A stretch of 64,000 nucleotides of DNA from Lysobacterales bacterium. Its GTDB lineage: Bacteria > Pseudomonadota > Gammaproteobacteria > Xanthomonadales > Ahniellaceae. The notes beneath the pieces are model-generated. The model made no database searches and was not told the origin of the DNA. It was given only the letters and a program-made list of their open reading frames with translations. The stretch spans positions 1,532,501-1,596,500 of the forward strand of contig JADKHK010000013.1 of NCBI GenBank assembly GCA_016721845.1, written 5' to 3'. This document shows positions 35,314-44,941 of the stretch, in pieces; position 1 is the first letter of the stretch; each line of letters begins with the position of its first letter. A program made the translations under genes and the position numbers.

Positions 35314-37065
35314 TCATTCCCGTGCGCGGACGTGACCAACCGCCGCTGCATCCAGCCGCAGCACCGGGTACAGCCCCAGGTCCCATTCGCCCCAGGCGGA
35401 GCGCAGGTAGAACCAGTTCAAGCGTGCATACGGATTCTTGGCGAAGTCGGGTTCGGCGGCGAGTTTGGCTTCGAACTCGGCCTTGAGCTTCGGGTCCTTC
35501 GCCATCAGGTCGCGCGCCAGTTGCTCGGCGACGCGGGCGTCGGCGTATTCGCGCTGTTCGAAAATGATGTTGAAGTCACCCGAGCGCAACGCCGAATCGG
35601 GCGCATCCGGTTCGAGGATGTGCAACGCGACATTCGCGAGCGGCTGATCCATCGGCACCAGCCAGTTGCCGGCCCGCACCGGCATCTCGCGCGCCTCGCG
35701 ACGATGCGTGAATGCGGTGATCGCAACACGGCCTTCGAACGAGGCGGTCGCGTACTGCGGACTTGCCAGCAGTGACACGTCGGCCTTGATGCGCGCGTCA
35801 CGCTCGACCCGTTCCAAACGCACGCCATGCAGGCGCAAACGATCGATGACATCGGTCCATTGCACCGGGATCACGTAGGCAGCCGGCGGCGTCACCGACT
35901 GCGCGACCTTGACCTCGCGATAGAACGGCACCGTGAACGTCTTCGGCTTGCGTGGGTCGTAGCGGATCCAGCGATCGCCGCTGACGTCGCTCTGCGTGAG
36001 CGTCCACTCGTAGCCCTTGAACGCATAGTCCTCGGCGATACCGGCATTGACGAGCTGGATCGGATACGTCGCCGTCGTATCGGCTGCGCGCGCGATCGTG
36101 TCGGCATCGACCTGTCGGGTCGCGGCCCGCAGCTGGCCCGGATGCGCGGCGATCTCGTCGAGAATGGCGGTGATCACGTCGTAGGTCGCGCGCACCCGAA
36201 CCGGATACGGTTTCAGCATGTGGGTTTCCAGCAGCAGCCCGACACGGCCGCGTGCCACTGCATAACCGGTCGAATAACGCGGCCCGGCGCCGAAGTTCGT
36301 GAAGCCCTTGCTCGGGTCGACCGGATCGTTCAACTCGATGTAGGGCGCGATCAGATGCCCCTCGCGTTCCAGTTGTTTCTGCACCCGCCCGACCAGCACC
36401 TGGTTCTGCCATTCGCGCAGGCGCGGGTGCTGAGTCGCATCGTTGTCCATCGACCAGGTCAGGTCGTACTGGTAGTCGGCGCCGTTGGTCGTGTGGCTGT
36501 CGATCAGGATGTCCGGGTTCCAAACATTGATCAATCGCAGCAGCGCGCGCATCTCCGGCGCATCGGCCTTGATGTAGTCGCGATTGAGATTCAGTCGCTG
36601 ACTGGTGGCGCGCCAGCCCATTTCCACCGGTCCGTTCTGGTTGATTCGGTTGAACCTCGAACTGCGTTCGTGGCCGTCGAGATTGAGGATCGGCACGAAC
36701 ACCAGCGTCGCATGGTCCAGCCAGCGCAGCGCCCGCTTTTCGCCCGCCGCGATCTCGGCGAGCAGGATCAGGCCGGCGTCCTTGCCCTCGATTTCGCCGG
36801 CGTGGATACCTGCCTGCACGAATACCACTTCGCGATCGGTTCGCGCTTCGCCGGCGATCACGACTTTGAGGGCGCGGCCTTCGGGCGTGGTCCCGAAGTC
36901 CTGCACTGCGATGCGATCACTGGCCGCATCGAGCGTGTCGATGAAAGCGAAGGTTGCAGCGGCATCCGGCGTGCGCAGCAGTTTCGCCGCTTCGGCCGGC
37001 GTTTCCAGTCGTTTGGCTTGGGCGATGCTGGTCACACAGGCCAGCAAGAGAACGAATTTTCGCAT
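35314..37065 (-). CDS. Exported M14-family zinc carboxypeptidase
   Basis: 583 residues with signal peptide (MRKFVLLLACVTSIAQA). Zinc ligands H88 and E91 (AGIHAGE) and H191 (DILIDSHTTNG); the catalytic glutamate is likely E280 in GLLLETHML. LNRDYIKADAPEMR and the arginine-rich DGHERSSRFNRINQNG supply substrate-binding residues. A C-terminal ~240-residue beta-rich region follows. GGAG lies about nine bases before the ATG at 37065. Probably cleaves peptides in the periplasm or outside; substrate unknown. Confidence 0.9.
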   Translation of the reverse strand: MRKFVLLLACVTSIAQAKRLETPAEAAKLLRTPDAAATFAFIDTLDAASDRIAVQDFGTTPEGRALKVVIAGEARTDREVVFVQAGIHAGEIEGKDAGLILLAEIAAGEKRALRWLDHATLVFVPILNLDGHERSSRFNRINQNGPVEMGWRATSQRLNLNRDYIKADAPEMRALLRLINVWNPDILIDSHTTNGADYQYDLTWSMDNDATQHPRLREWQNQVLVGRVQKQLEREGHLIAPYIELNDPVDPSKGFTNFGAGPRYSTGYAVARGRVGLLLETHMLKPYPVRVRATYDVITAILDEIAAHPGQLRAATRQVDADTIARAADTTATYPIQLVNAGIAEDYAFKGYEWTLTQSDVSGDRWIRYDPRKPKTFTVPFYREVKVAQSVTPPAAYVIPVQWTDVIDRLRLHGVRLERVERDARIKADVSLLASPQYATASFEGRVAITAFTHRREAREMPVRAGNWLVPMDQPLANVALHILEPDAPDSALRSGDFNIIFEQREYADARVAEQLARDLMAKDPKLKAEFEAKLAAEPDFAKNPYARLNWFYLRSAWGEWDLGLYPVLRLDAAAVGHVRARE

Positions 37066-37111
37066 CGTGATCAGCTCCGACGACTTGTTGCGGTTGCAAT
37101 TCTCAATCGAA

Positions 37112-37876
37112 TCACGGCTCGGCGGCACGGCGTTTCATCGCTTCGGCGACGTCGTGGCCGAGCCAGCCGTCGATCAGCTTGTGGATGCCGTACAGCACCG
37201 GCGTCGCGGCCAGCGCGAAGCTCGACTTGTACAGGTAGTTCACCGTGCCGACCGCGAGGAACAGCGACACCGGCCAATGCTGCGGACCAAGCACGAAGGC
37301 GATGTAGAGCACGATGAAACTGTCGAAGAATTGCGAGACCAGGGTCGACCCGGTCGCGCGCAGACCGAGCCAGCGTTCGCCAGTCCAGTCGCGGATGCGA
37401 TGGAACACGGCAACGTCGATCAGCTGCGCGAACAGGAAGGCGGTGACCGATCCGGCAATCGTCCACAGGCCCTGGCCAAACGTCGCGACAAAGGCCGCCT
37501 GCATGTCCGGCACGCCCTGGGACTGGCCGGCGCCGATCCAGAAGCCGGCCGGTTCGAGGTGGATGGCGAAATACGCGAACACGAAGCCGTACAGGATCAA
37601 GCCCACGGCCAGCCAAGAGATGAAGCGCACGCCGCGGCGTCCGTAGTACTCGTTGATGATGTCGGTCATCACGAACACCACCGGCCACAGCAGCACGCCG
37701 GCGGTGAAATTCAGCGTGCCGCTCTGGCCGAACAGCGACCAGTGCACGTCCTCGATGCCGAGGCTCGGTTCCAGCGCGAAGATCTTGACGCCGATGAACT
37801 CGGCGAGGATCGCGTTCGCGACGAACACCGCCGACAGGATCAGGAACAGCTTCTGTGCACGCGACAGGTCGGTCAT
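37112..37876 (-). CDS. yhhQ: YhhQ/VUT-family queuosine precursor transporter
   Basis: 254-residue membrane protein with about six helices. ANAILAEFIGVKIF, the VFVMTDIINEYYGRRGVR motif and SQFFDSFIVLYIAF are characteristic of the YhhQ (DUF165/VUT_1) family, which takes up 7-cyano-7-deazaguanine/7-aminomethyl forms for queuosine. The ATG overlaps the DUF502 stop (ATGA). Confidence 0.9.
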   Translation of the reverse strand: MTDLSRAQKLFLILSAVFVANAILAEFIGVKIFALEPSLGIEDVHWSLFGQSGTLNFTAGVLLWPVVFVMTDIINEYYGRRGVRFISWLAVGLILYGFVFAYFAIHLEPAGFWIGAGQSQGVPDMQAAFVATFGQGLWTIAGSVTAFLFAQLIDVAVFHRIRDWTGERWLGLRATGSTLVSQFFDSFIVLYIAFVLGPQHWPVSLFLAVGTVNYLYKSSFALAATPVLYGIHKLIDGWLGHDVAEAMKRRAAEP

Positions 37877-38535
37877 CGCATCGGCTCCTCGTCCTCGCGA
37901 TAGAAATTCAGGGTCTCCGGCGCCTTGGCACCACCGGAAATGATGAAAGCCATGGCCTGGTCGACGGTCCAGTCGGTCGGCGTCAGCTTCGATACCGGCA
38001 CCACCTCCAGATAGCCCGATGTCGGGTTCGGCGTCGTCGGCACGTACACCGCGGCGACTTCGATACCGGTACGCGCGTCCTTCAGCACCCGAGTCACCAG
38101 ACCGATCGTCTTCATTTCCGGCGACGGGAAATCGATCAACACGACGCGCTGCGTTCCATCCGGCTTGGTCTGCAGGGCCTCCAGCAGTTGCTTGGTCCCG
38201 CCGTAGATGGTCTTGGCCAGGGGCACCCGTTCCAGGGTCTGTTCGAACAGCAGCAACAAGCGCTTGCCGATCACGCGCCGGCTCAGCCAACCGGTGAACA
38301 GGATCAGGGACACGGTGAGCACGACGCCGAGCAGGAATTGCGTGGTCGGCGACGCCAGCCACCCGAACAGTGCCGGATGCGCCCGTGCCAGCGGATTGAA
38401 CAGTGCCCTGATCCACGGCGCGGAGACCATCGACAGGCCCTGGAACACGAACTTGAAGACGATCCAGGTGAGCCAGATCGGAATCAGCGTCAGCAGACCG
38501 GTGACGAAATAGCGTTGCAGCAGACGTCGGATCAT
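37873..38535 (-). CDS. DUF502 membrane protein
   Basis: 220 residues. Two N-terminal helices (FVTGLLTLIPIWLTWIVFKFVF and FLLGVVLTVSLILFTGWL) precede a cytoplasmic part with VPLAKTIYGGTKQLLEAL, VLIDFPSPEMKTIGLVTR and AVYVPTTPNPTSGYLEVVP, the DUF502 signatures. Function of the family is not established. A much longer upstream frame overlaps the kinase gene on the other strand and is not believed. Translation is coupled to yhhQ. Confidence 0.87.
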   Translation of the reverse strand: MIRRLLQRYFVTGLLTLIPIWLTWIVFKFVFQGLSMVSAPWIRALFNPLARAHPALFGWLASPTTQFLLGVVLTVSLILFTGWLSRRVIGKRLLLLFEQTLERVPLAKTIYGGTKQLLEALQTKPDGTQRVVLIDFPSPEMKTIGLVTRVLKDARTGIEVAAVYVPTTPNPTSGYLEVVPVSKLTPTDWTVDQAMAFIISGGAKAPETLNFYREDEEPMR

Positions 38536-38613
38536 GGGCTTCCTCGCAGCCTGCGAGTGTGCCGGTGAAGGCGTGCGCTGACCAGCGCCGCCGCTCGCCG
38601 CTATGCTCGCGCC

Positions 38614-39201
38614 ATGACCGCGACCTACCTGCCGCCCGCGCCGAGCGCCCGCCATCCCCACTGGTCGCGCCCGATCGTGGTGGCCTTGATGGGTTTGCCC
38701 GGTGCCGGCAAGTCCACGCTTGCGAACACATTGTCCGAACGTCTCGACCTGCGCATTGCCAATCGCGACGTCATTGCGCGCGCCCTGTTCCCGCATTGCA
38801 GCTATTCGTTGCCGGAAAAGCGCGCGGCCTTCCATGCCGTGCTGCTCTCGGTCGAGGTGAACGGCGCACTGGGCGAGTCGACGGTGATCGATGGCATGAC
38901 CTTCTCGAGCCGCGCCGACCTCGACCGCGTCGCTCGCATCGCCGCGAAGTACGACTTGATCCTGATTCCGATCTGGCTGGACCTGCCGCCCGAAGTCGCA
39001 AAGGCGAGGATCGGTGCGGATCGCCGTTCCGGTCGTTACCACCCGGCCGACGACCGTACGCCGGCCCTGGTCGATGCAGTGCTGGAACGCTTCGAACGAC
39101 CGCAACCGACGGTGCCGGTGATCGACGCGATGTTGCCGGCCAATACCGTGCTCGACGTGGCCGAGCAGATCATTGCGCAGCGGGCGCTTCGCGCTCGGTG
39201 A
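38614..39201 (+). CDS. P-loop kinase-like protein (AAA_33 type)
   Basis: 195 residues. Walker A GLPGAGKST near 27-35 follows VVALM; NRDVIARALFP and STVIDGMTFSSRADLDRVARIA resemble small zeta-toxin/polynucleotide-kinase-like P-loop phosphotransferases (AAA_33). The RIGADRRSGRYHPADDRT segment carries lid arginines. Substrate unknown. The last 32 bases overlap the end of the convergent DUF4442 gene. Confidence 0.75.
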   Translation: MTATYLPPAPSARHPHWSRPIVVALMGLPGAGKSTLANTLSERLDLRIANRDVIARALFPHCSYSLPEKRAAFHAVLLSVEVNGALGESTVIDGMTFSSRADLDRVARIAAKYDLILIPIWLDLPPEVAKARIGADRRSGRYHPADDRTPALVDAVLERFERPQPTVPVIDAMLPANTVLDVAEQIIAQRALRAR

Positions 39202-39661
39202 TGGCTTCGCTGTCACCGCGCTTGCGGCGCACGTAGACCTGCTTGCGCACCTGCGCGACGACAACGCCGGACGCGGTCGTCACATCGATCGTGAACCAGT
39301 GCAGGGTCTTGCCCTCGCGATCCGCGCTGGCGCGAATGCTTCCGATCGTCGCGGCATCGAGCGTGAAGTCCGCGTAGACCGGCTCGCGCACCGCCTTCAC
39401 AAAATCGATCGCCGCTGCCTTGTCCCAGACGATGTAGTCGCCGCCGAGGTTGCGCAGCAGCATGATCATCCACCATGGATCGGTCATCGCGAACAGCGAC
39501 CCGCCGAAGTGGGTCCCGACATAATTTCGATTGAAGAAGTAGCGCTTGAGCCGTACGACCACACGGCGATAATCCGGATCGATGCGCAGGATGCGGATGC
39601 CGGACGCCAGATTCGGCGGCCAAAGATTGATGATCCAGCGCAGTTTCGTCGCGTGTTGCAT
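39170..39661 (-). CDS. DUF4442 hotdog-fold thioesterase-like protein
   Basis: 163 residues. YFFNRNYVGTHFGGSLFAMTDPWWMIMLL and the GDYIVWDKAAAIDFVKAVREPVYADF strand are diagnostic of DUF4442, hotdog proteins related to acyl-CoA thioesterases (YiiD-C/PaaI-like). Enzyme activity is unproven. Its 3' end overlaps the convergent kinase gene by 32 bases. Confidence 0.83.
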   Translation of the reverse strand: MQHATKLRWIINLWPPNLASGIRILRIDPDYRRVVVRLKRYFFNRNYVGTHFGGSLFAMTDPWWMIMLLRNLGGDYIVWDKAAAIDFVKAVREPVYADFTLDAATIGSIRASADREGKTLHWFTIDVTTASGVVVAQVRKQVYVRRKRGDSEAITEREAPAAQ

Positions 39662-39684
39662 TCAACGGATCTCGATGTGGGTGT

Positions 39685-41085
39685 TCAGCCGAGCCAGCGC
39701 CACTTCAGCAGCAGCATGCAGACGAAGGAACCGGCGACCGGCACCGCCGCGCACAGCGTCAACACGAGGCGACGCAGCGGACCATGGCCCATGACGGTAC
39801 TCAAGCGCCAGGTACCGAATGCGGCGATCGCAGCGAATACCAATGCCGTGTACTTGAGCGGCGCACCAGTGACGCTGCCGGCCATCAGCAGCAAGACAAA
39901 CACCGCCGATGCACCGATCGCGGTCGCCAGCACCGCCAATGCATCTCCGCCAGCAGCGTCTGGCGCGTTGCCCGGCTGAACCACGGGTACGCGTCGCGGT
40001 GACGGGGTGGTGGCGCGTGCACCCGATCCATGCAACGACGATGCCGTTCCAGCACCACCGGCGCTCGCGCCGCGTCGTGCAGCCAAGGTGCTCAACAATT
40101 TTCCCGGCTGGCTGATTTGCTCCAGCAGATCGACGTACCCGCCGCTGCCGGCCATGATGCCGGCGCGTGCCGCATTGGCGCTGCCCTTGGCGCGACCGAG
40201 CAGCAGCAGCGCGTTCGATGCACCGAGGTCCTGCGGCACGCCCGCGCCGTTGCGATACGCCATGCCGAGCATGTACAGACCCTCGGGATGGCCACCGTCG
40301 GCGGCCTGGCTGAACCAGTGCAAGGCCTGCGACGCACTTTTCGGCACGCCATCGCCGTTCTGGCAGCAGACACCCAGATTGAACTGCGCATCGATCTGAC
40401 CGAGCTTCGCGGCTTCGGTGAAGGCCTTCGCGGCCATCGCGAAATCCTGCGCCACGCGCTCGCCGGTGATGTATTCGGCGCCGAGTTCATACCAGGCGTC
40501 GCGGTCACCCGACTTCGCGCGTTGCTGCAAATCGTCGAGCGATGGGCGCACATCGGCGTCTGCCGGCGCGGCCATCGGTTCGAGTTCGAGCGTCGGCTTC
40601 GTTGCCGCGGGCGCCGCCGGGGCTGCAGGCACGGGCGCTGCGGGTTGCGGGCGCGACTTCTGCCATTGCGCGAATCGCTGATCGAGCACATGAGCCATGC
40701 GCTCGAAGTTGGCCCAGGTGTCTGGAATGCTGCAGAGATCATCGGTCGCGTGCCCGGTATCGACGAAGTCGCGCTGGAACACGCGCTCGTAGTCGCGGGT
40801 GTAGAACTTTTCGTAATAGGCCGCAGTGAAGGCATTGCCGACGGCGTTGAAATCGTCGTCGGTGAGCTTGCCGTCGCAGCGATCCCACAGCACCTCGGCG
40901 CCGGTGATCTCGCGTGCCGTCAGCCGTTGCAGGTGGCCGGCGCCTTCCGGTTCCGAAAAATGTTCACCCCCCAGACCGCGCAGGATCGCCCAGGCGAGGT
41001 ACATGCCCATGTGCGTACCGGCATCGTCGTTGTCGCGCTCGGTCTCGAAATTCAGGAACAGGTATTCGGCATCGTCGTATTTCAT
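39685..41085 (-). CDS. DUF7832-like / Sel1-repeat membrane protein
   Basis: 466 residues. About 1-140 matches the DUF7832 pattern (MKYDDAEYLF, GTHMGMYLAWAILRGL, LTDDDFNAVGNAFTAAYYEKFYTRDY, DTWANFERM). A Pro/Ala linker (143-175) leads to three Sel1-type repeats (about 190-297: AWYELGAEYITGERVAQDF, AQFNLGVCCQNGDGVPKSA, GLYMLGMAYRNGAGVPQDL). After a low-complexity spacer, three membrane helices end the protein (about 382-402, 410-428, 438-460). DUF7832 is usually a stand-alone small protein, so this fusion is unusual. No signal peptide. Function unknown. Confidence 0.72.
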   Translation of the reverse strand: MKYDDAEYLFLNFETERDNDDAGTHMGMYLAWAILRGLGGEHFSEPEGAGHLQRLTAREITGAEVLWDRCDGKLTDDDFNAVGNAFTAAYYEKFYTRDYERVFQRDFVDTGHATDDLCSIPDTWANFERMAHVLDQRFAQWQKSRPQPAAPVPAAPAAPAATKPTLELEPMAAPADADVRPSLDDLQQRAKSGDRDAWYELGAEYITGERVAQDFAMAAKAFTEAAKLGQIDAQFNLGVCCQNGDGVPKSASQALHWFSQAADGGHPEGLYMLGMAYRNGAGVPQDLGASNALLLLGRAKGSANAARAGIMAGSGGYVDLLEQISQPGKLLSTLAARRGASAGGAGTASSLHGSGARATTPSPRRVPVVQPGNAPDAAGGDALAVLATAIGASAVFVLLLMAGSVTGAPLKYTALVFAAIAAFGTWRLSTVMGHGPLRRLVLTLCAAVPVAGSFVCMLLLKWRWLG

Positions 41086-41150
41086 CGTGGTCCTTCACGC
41101 ACATCGCTTCCGGCCGACCTGCGACTCGGCCACGGCGATCATTCGGGTGA

Positions 41151-43988
41151 TCAATTTCGATTCGCGAGCGCCAGGAAATCCTGACTCACGATCAGGCGCA
41201 CGGCATCCAGACGGACCCGCGATTCGGGGAGCAGGTCATGCAATTGCTGCTTCTCGTCGGTTGCTGCGGCAACTTCCTCGGCACGCACGCCGGGGTTGAC
41301 CTGGGCCAGCGCGATCAGGCGCTCGATCTCGGCTTCGAGGCGCTGGTCAGCGGCCAGCATCGCGGCCTCGACCTCTCGTCGCGACAGCCGCTCGACCTTG
41401 GCCTGTGCGGTCTTCAGCATCGGTGGCACCAATTGGTTCAGCACCTTGCGCAGCTTGCTCAGGTCGACGCTGATCTCGCCGGACTTGCGCCGTGCTTCTT
41501 CGGACGGCTGGAAGTCCGGGCGCTCGGTCAGACGCGAATCGACTACCGCGCGCAACGGCAAGGGCGGCAGAAAGCGGTCGACATGCAGCTTGGCCGGCGC
41601 CACGCATTCCAGCAGGAACACCGCTTCGAGCAGGGCGGTGCGCGGCGGCAGCGCCGGATCGACCAGGAAGGCGGCATTGCCGGTTTCGGCGCTGAGCAGC
41701 AGATCGAGCGCACCCTGCACCATCGGATGATCGACGCGCAGGAACAGCACGTCTTCGCGGGTCAGTGCAGTGGCGCGATCGAAGGTCGCCTGGCGCGGGC
41801 CGTTGTCGAATCCCGGGAAACCTTCCGTGCTGAGGTATTCGGGATCGAGCAGGTGGATGGTGTCGCTGAGATCTTCGGCACTGATGCCGAACTGTTCGAA
41901 CAGCTTGAGCAGGAACTCGTCGCGCGTGGCATCGCCATCGTCCTCGTGCAAGGCGCGTTGCAGCGTGGCATCGGGCGCCGCGCGCAAGGTGGCGAGTTCG
42001 AGCAGCCGATCGCGCCCCTGCTGAATGGCCTTGGCGAGTTCCCGATGTGCGGATTGCGTCCGCTTGATCAGGACATCGAGCGCCTCTTCCGCAGCGGAAT
42101 GCCCCGCTGCGTATTCACGTGCGACATGCACCAGTTCGGCGCCGAAGCGGCGCAGCAATTCCCGCCCGTCCTGCGGACTGGTGCGGAAGGCGTCGAGACC
42201 TTCGTCGAACCAGCGCGCCAGCGCCTCCTGCGCGCTATGCCGGAACTTCGCGACATGCAGGTTCACCTCGCGGCGCTGACCGATTCGGTCAAGTCGACCG
42301 ATGCGCTGTTCCAATTGATCCGGATCCGGCGGCAGATCCCAGAACACCAGATGATGCGCGAACTGGAAATTGCGCCCTTCCGAACCGATCTCGGCGCACA
42401 GCAGCAGGCGCGCACCCTCCGGGCTCTGGAAGAACGCGGCATTGCGGTCACGCTGGACGATGCTCATGCCTTCGTGGAAACGCGCGACCTGCACGCCGCT
42501 GGCGGCCCGCAGCGCTTCTTCCAGCGCCAGCACCTTGGCCTGGCTGCGGCAGATCAGCAGGAACTTGTCGGCCGGAAACTCCGCCAGCAACCCGACCAGC
42601 CACGCGAGGCGCGGATCCTTCGCGTAATTCAGCGGCAGCGCATGGGCCTGGACGTCGACGTCGCTCTGGAATTCGGCCAGCAAATGGCCGCGCAAGTCGT
42701 CGTCGAGTTGTTCGTCGGGCAGCGTGACGATCTGCGGCACGCGCTTCGGAAATCCGCCGACCACGGCACGCCGATTGCGAAACATCACGCGTCCGGTGCC
42801 GTGGCGATCGATCAGCGCGGCCAGCATGGCCTCACGCGCCTCCTCGTCCTCGGGCAACTGTGCGGTATCGCCCAGCGTCGCGGTCAGCGTGTGCTGCTCC
42901 TCGACGCCGAGCGGACCACCGTCGATCAGGGCCGCCGCCAACGCCGACAGTTTCGCGTACTCGGCGGTTTCGTCCTGGAATGCGGCGAGATCGTGGTAGC
43001 GCGCCGGATCAAGCAGGCGCAGGCGCGCGAAATGGCCGGTGCGACCAAGCTGCTCCGGCGTCGCGGTCAACAGCACGACGCCCGGCACACGCTTGGCCAG
43101 CGCTTCCGCGAGCACGTATTCGGCACTCTCTTCCTCGGGCGACCAAGACAGATGATGCGCCTCGTCGATCACCAGCAAGTCCCACCCGGCCGTGACCAAC
43201 TGCTTGGCGCGCTCCGGATTGGCGACGATGAAGGCAGAGTCGGTGATCACCAGTTCATCGTCCTGGAACGGATTGCGCCCGTCAGAATTCAGTTCGATCG
43301 CCTCGACGCGCTCGGCGTCGTAAATCGAGAAACTGAGGTTGAAGCGGCGCAGCAGTTCGACGAACCATTGATAGACCAGCGTTTCCGGAACCAGCACCAA
43401 CACCCGGCCAGCGCGACCGCTGGCGATCTGGCGCGCGATGATCAGGCCCGCCTCGATGGTCTTGCCGAGCCCGACTTCGTCCGCCAGCAACACCCGCGGC
43501 GGACGCCGGTCGGCCGCGATCTGCGCGACCTTCAACTGGTGTGGAATCAGGTCGACACGGGCGCTTTGCAATCCGAAGGCGGGGCTGCGACGTGCGCGCG
43601 CGCGGTGCATCAGCGCATCGACCCGGAATTCGAACTGGTCGTTGCGATCGACGCGGCCCTGGCTCAGGCGGTCTTCGGCCTTGGAAACATTCTGCAAGTC
43701 GTCAAGTGCGGTTTCACGGAAGTCCGAGCCGTGCACGTCGTAGTGGAACAGGCCGTCGCGCAGCTCCACGGCATCGACCCGATGCGGCTTGCCGGACAGC
43801 ATGATCATGTCGCCGATGCGGAACTGGGCGCGCGTCAGCGGTGCGGAATGGGTGGCGTATTGACGAATGGTGCCGGTGCGGGCGTAGACCAGCTGGACCA
43901 TGCGACCTTCGACCCGCAAGACGGTGCCGAGGCCGAGCTCGGGCTCGGCATTCGAGATCCAGCGTTGTCCGGGAACGTAATTCGACAT
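41151..43988 (-). CDS. rapA: RNA polymerase-associated ATPase RapA (HepA)
   Basis: SWI2/SNF2 ATPase that recycles RNA polymerase after termination. 945 residues, against 968 in E. coli. The N-terminal tudor-like domain begins MSNYVPGQRWISNAEPELGLGTV. Motif I LLADEVGLGKTIEAGL, motif II LLVIDEAHHL, motif III LLTATP, helicase C motifs QLEQRIGRLDRIGQRREV. The start at 43988 gives the family N-terminus; 15 upstream codons are not conserved-looking. Confidence 0.95.
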   Translation of the reverse strand: MSNYVPGQRWISNAEPELGLGTVLRVEGRMVQLVYARTGTIRQYATHSAPLTRAQFRIGDMIMLSGKPHRVDAVELRDGLFHYDVHGSDFRETALDDLQNVSKAEDRLSQGRVDRNDQFEFRVDALMHRARARRSPAFGLQSARVDLIPHQLKVAQIAADRRPPRVLLADEVGLGKTIEAGLIIARQIASGRAGRVLVLVPETLVYQWFVELLRRFNLSFSIYDAERVEAIELNSDGRNPFQDDELVITDSAFIVANPERAKQLVTAGWDLLVIDEAHHLSWSPEEESAEYVLAEALAKRVPGVVLLTATPEQLGRTGHFARLRLLDPARYHDLAAFQDETAEYAKLSALAAALIDGGPLGVEEQHTLTATLGDTAQLPEDEEAREAMLAALIDRHGTGRVMFRNRRAVVGGFPKRVPQIVTLPDEQLDDDLRGHLLAEFQSDVDVQAHALPLNYAKDPRLAWLVGLLAEFPADKFLLICRSQAKVLALEEALRAASGVQVARFHEGMSIVQRDRNAAFFQSPEGARLLLCAEIGSEGRNFQFAHHLVFWDLPPDPDQLEQRIGRLDRIGQRREVNLHVAKFRHSAQEALARWFDEGLDAFRTSPQDGRELLRRFGAELVHVAREYAAGHSAAEEALDVLIKRTQSAHRELAKAIQQGRDRLLELATLRAAPDATLQRALHEDDGDATRDEFLLKLFEQFGISAEDLSDTIHLLDPEYLSTEGFPGFDNGPRQATFDRATALTREDVLFLRVDHPMVQGALDLLLSAETGNAAFLVDPALPPRTALLEAVFLLECVAPAKLHVDRFLPPLPLRAVVDSRLTERPDFQPSEEARRKSGEISVDLSKLRKVLNQLVPPMLKTAQAKVERLSRREVEAAMLAADQRLEAEIERLIALAQVNPGVRAEEVAAATDEKQQLHDLLPESRVRLDAVRLIVSQDFLALANRN

Positions 43989-44092
43989 GGGGGACAGTGC
44001 GTGGCGGCGTTGGATTATGACCGATGCCGCCACGCATCGCGCGCATCGTCATCGCAACATTCGTCACGCGCCCGCCTGCGCCGGTGCCGTTT

Positions 44093-44941
44093 TCAGTCCG
44101 CCGACCGATCGCGCGGTGCGAGGCGCGCCTCGCATTGCACGGCATGGACGCGCGGTTCCGGGCCGAGCTCGAGCGCGGTCAGCTTGCCGCCCCAGACTGC
44201 GCCGGTGTCGATGGCGTGAATGCCGAGCCCCTGGAACAAGCCCAGGGTCGACCAGTGCCCGCAGACGATCGGCAGGTCGCGCGGGGCGTGCCCGGGCACT
44301 TCGAACCAGGGATACAGGCCGGGCTGCTGCGACCCCGGAGCGCCCTTCGCCTCGAAATCCATGCGTCCGCCGACAGCACAGAATCGCATTCGCGTCATCA
44401 CGTTGATGATGGCGCGCAGTCGATCGACGCCCTGCAGGCTCTTCGACCAGACCGCCGGACGATCGCCGAACATGTTCTTGAGCAATTTCCGGTAATCGTC
44501 GCCCTGCAGCTTGCGCTCGACTTCGGCCGCACGCGCCTTCGCGATGCTGAGGGTCCAGCGCGGCGCGAGCCCGGCGTGCACCATCGCGAAGCCGAGTTCG
44601 CGGTCGATGTGCAGCAGGGGGCGATGGCGCAACCAGGCCAGCAACGCATCGCGATCGGCGGCCATCAGCACGCGCGCCAGATCGACATTGGCGCGACGCT
44701 GGTCGGATTCCTTGCGCTCGGAGACCGCGAGCAGGCTGAGGTCATGATTGCCGAGCACGACGATCGATTGCGCATCCAGAGATTTGACCAGGCGCAGCAC
44801 TTCCAGCGAATTGCCGCCGCGATTGACCAGGTCGCCGCAAAACCACAGCCGGTCGCGGGCACTGTCGAAATTCAGGTGCTCGAGTAGACGGGCCAGCGCG
44901 TCATAACACCCTTGAACATCGCCGACGGCATAAGTGGCCAT
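44093..44941 (-). CDS. apaH: Symmetrical bis(5'-nucleosyl)-tetraphosphatase
   Basis: Hydrolyses Ap4A to two ADP; also removes Np4 caps from RNA in E. coli. 282 residues. Metallophosphatase motifs: GDVQG at 7-11, CGDLVNRG near 35-42, VVLGNHDLSLL near 62-72 and VCGHWS; the HAGL motif is MVHAGLAPRW. Start and stop are shared with apaG as TGATG. Confidence 0.95.
   Translation of the reverse strand: MATYAVGDVQGCYDALARLLEHLNFDSARDRLWFCGDLVNRGGNSLEVLRLVKSLDAQSIVVLGNHDLSLLAVSERKESDQRRANVDLARVLMAADRDALLAWLRHRPLLHIDRELGFAMVHAGLAPRWTLSIAKARAAEVERKLQGDDYRKLLKNMFGDRPAVWSKSLQGVDRLRAIINVMTRMRFCAVGGRMDFEAKGAPGSQQPGLYPWFEVPGHAPRDLPIVCGHWSTLGLFQGLGIHAIDTGAVWGGKLTALELGPEPRVHAVQCEARLAPRDRSAD

Noticed and set aside
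41238..44219. 993-codon plus-strand frame opposite rapA
   Set aside because: Antisense shadow of rapA, no recognisable domain, no ribosome site.
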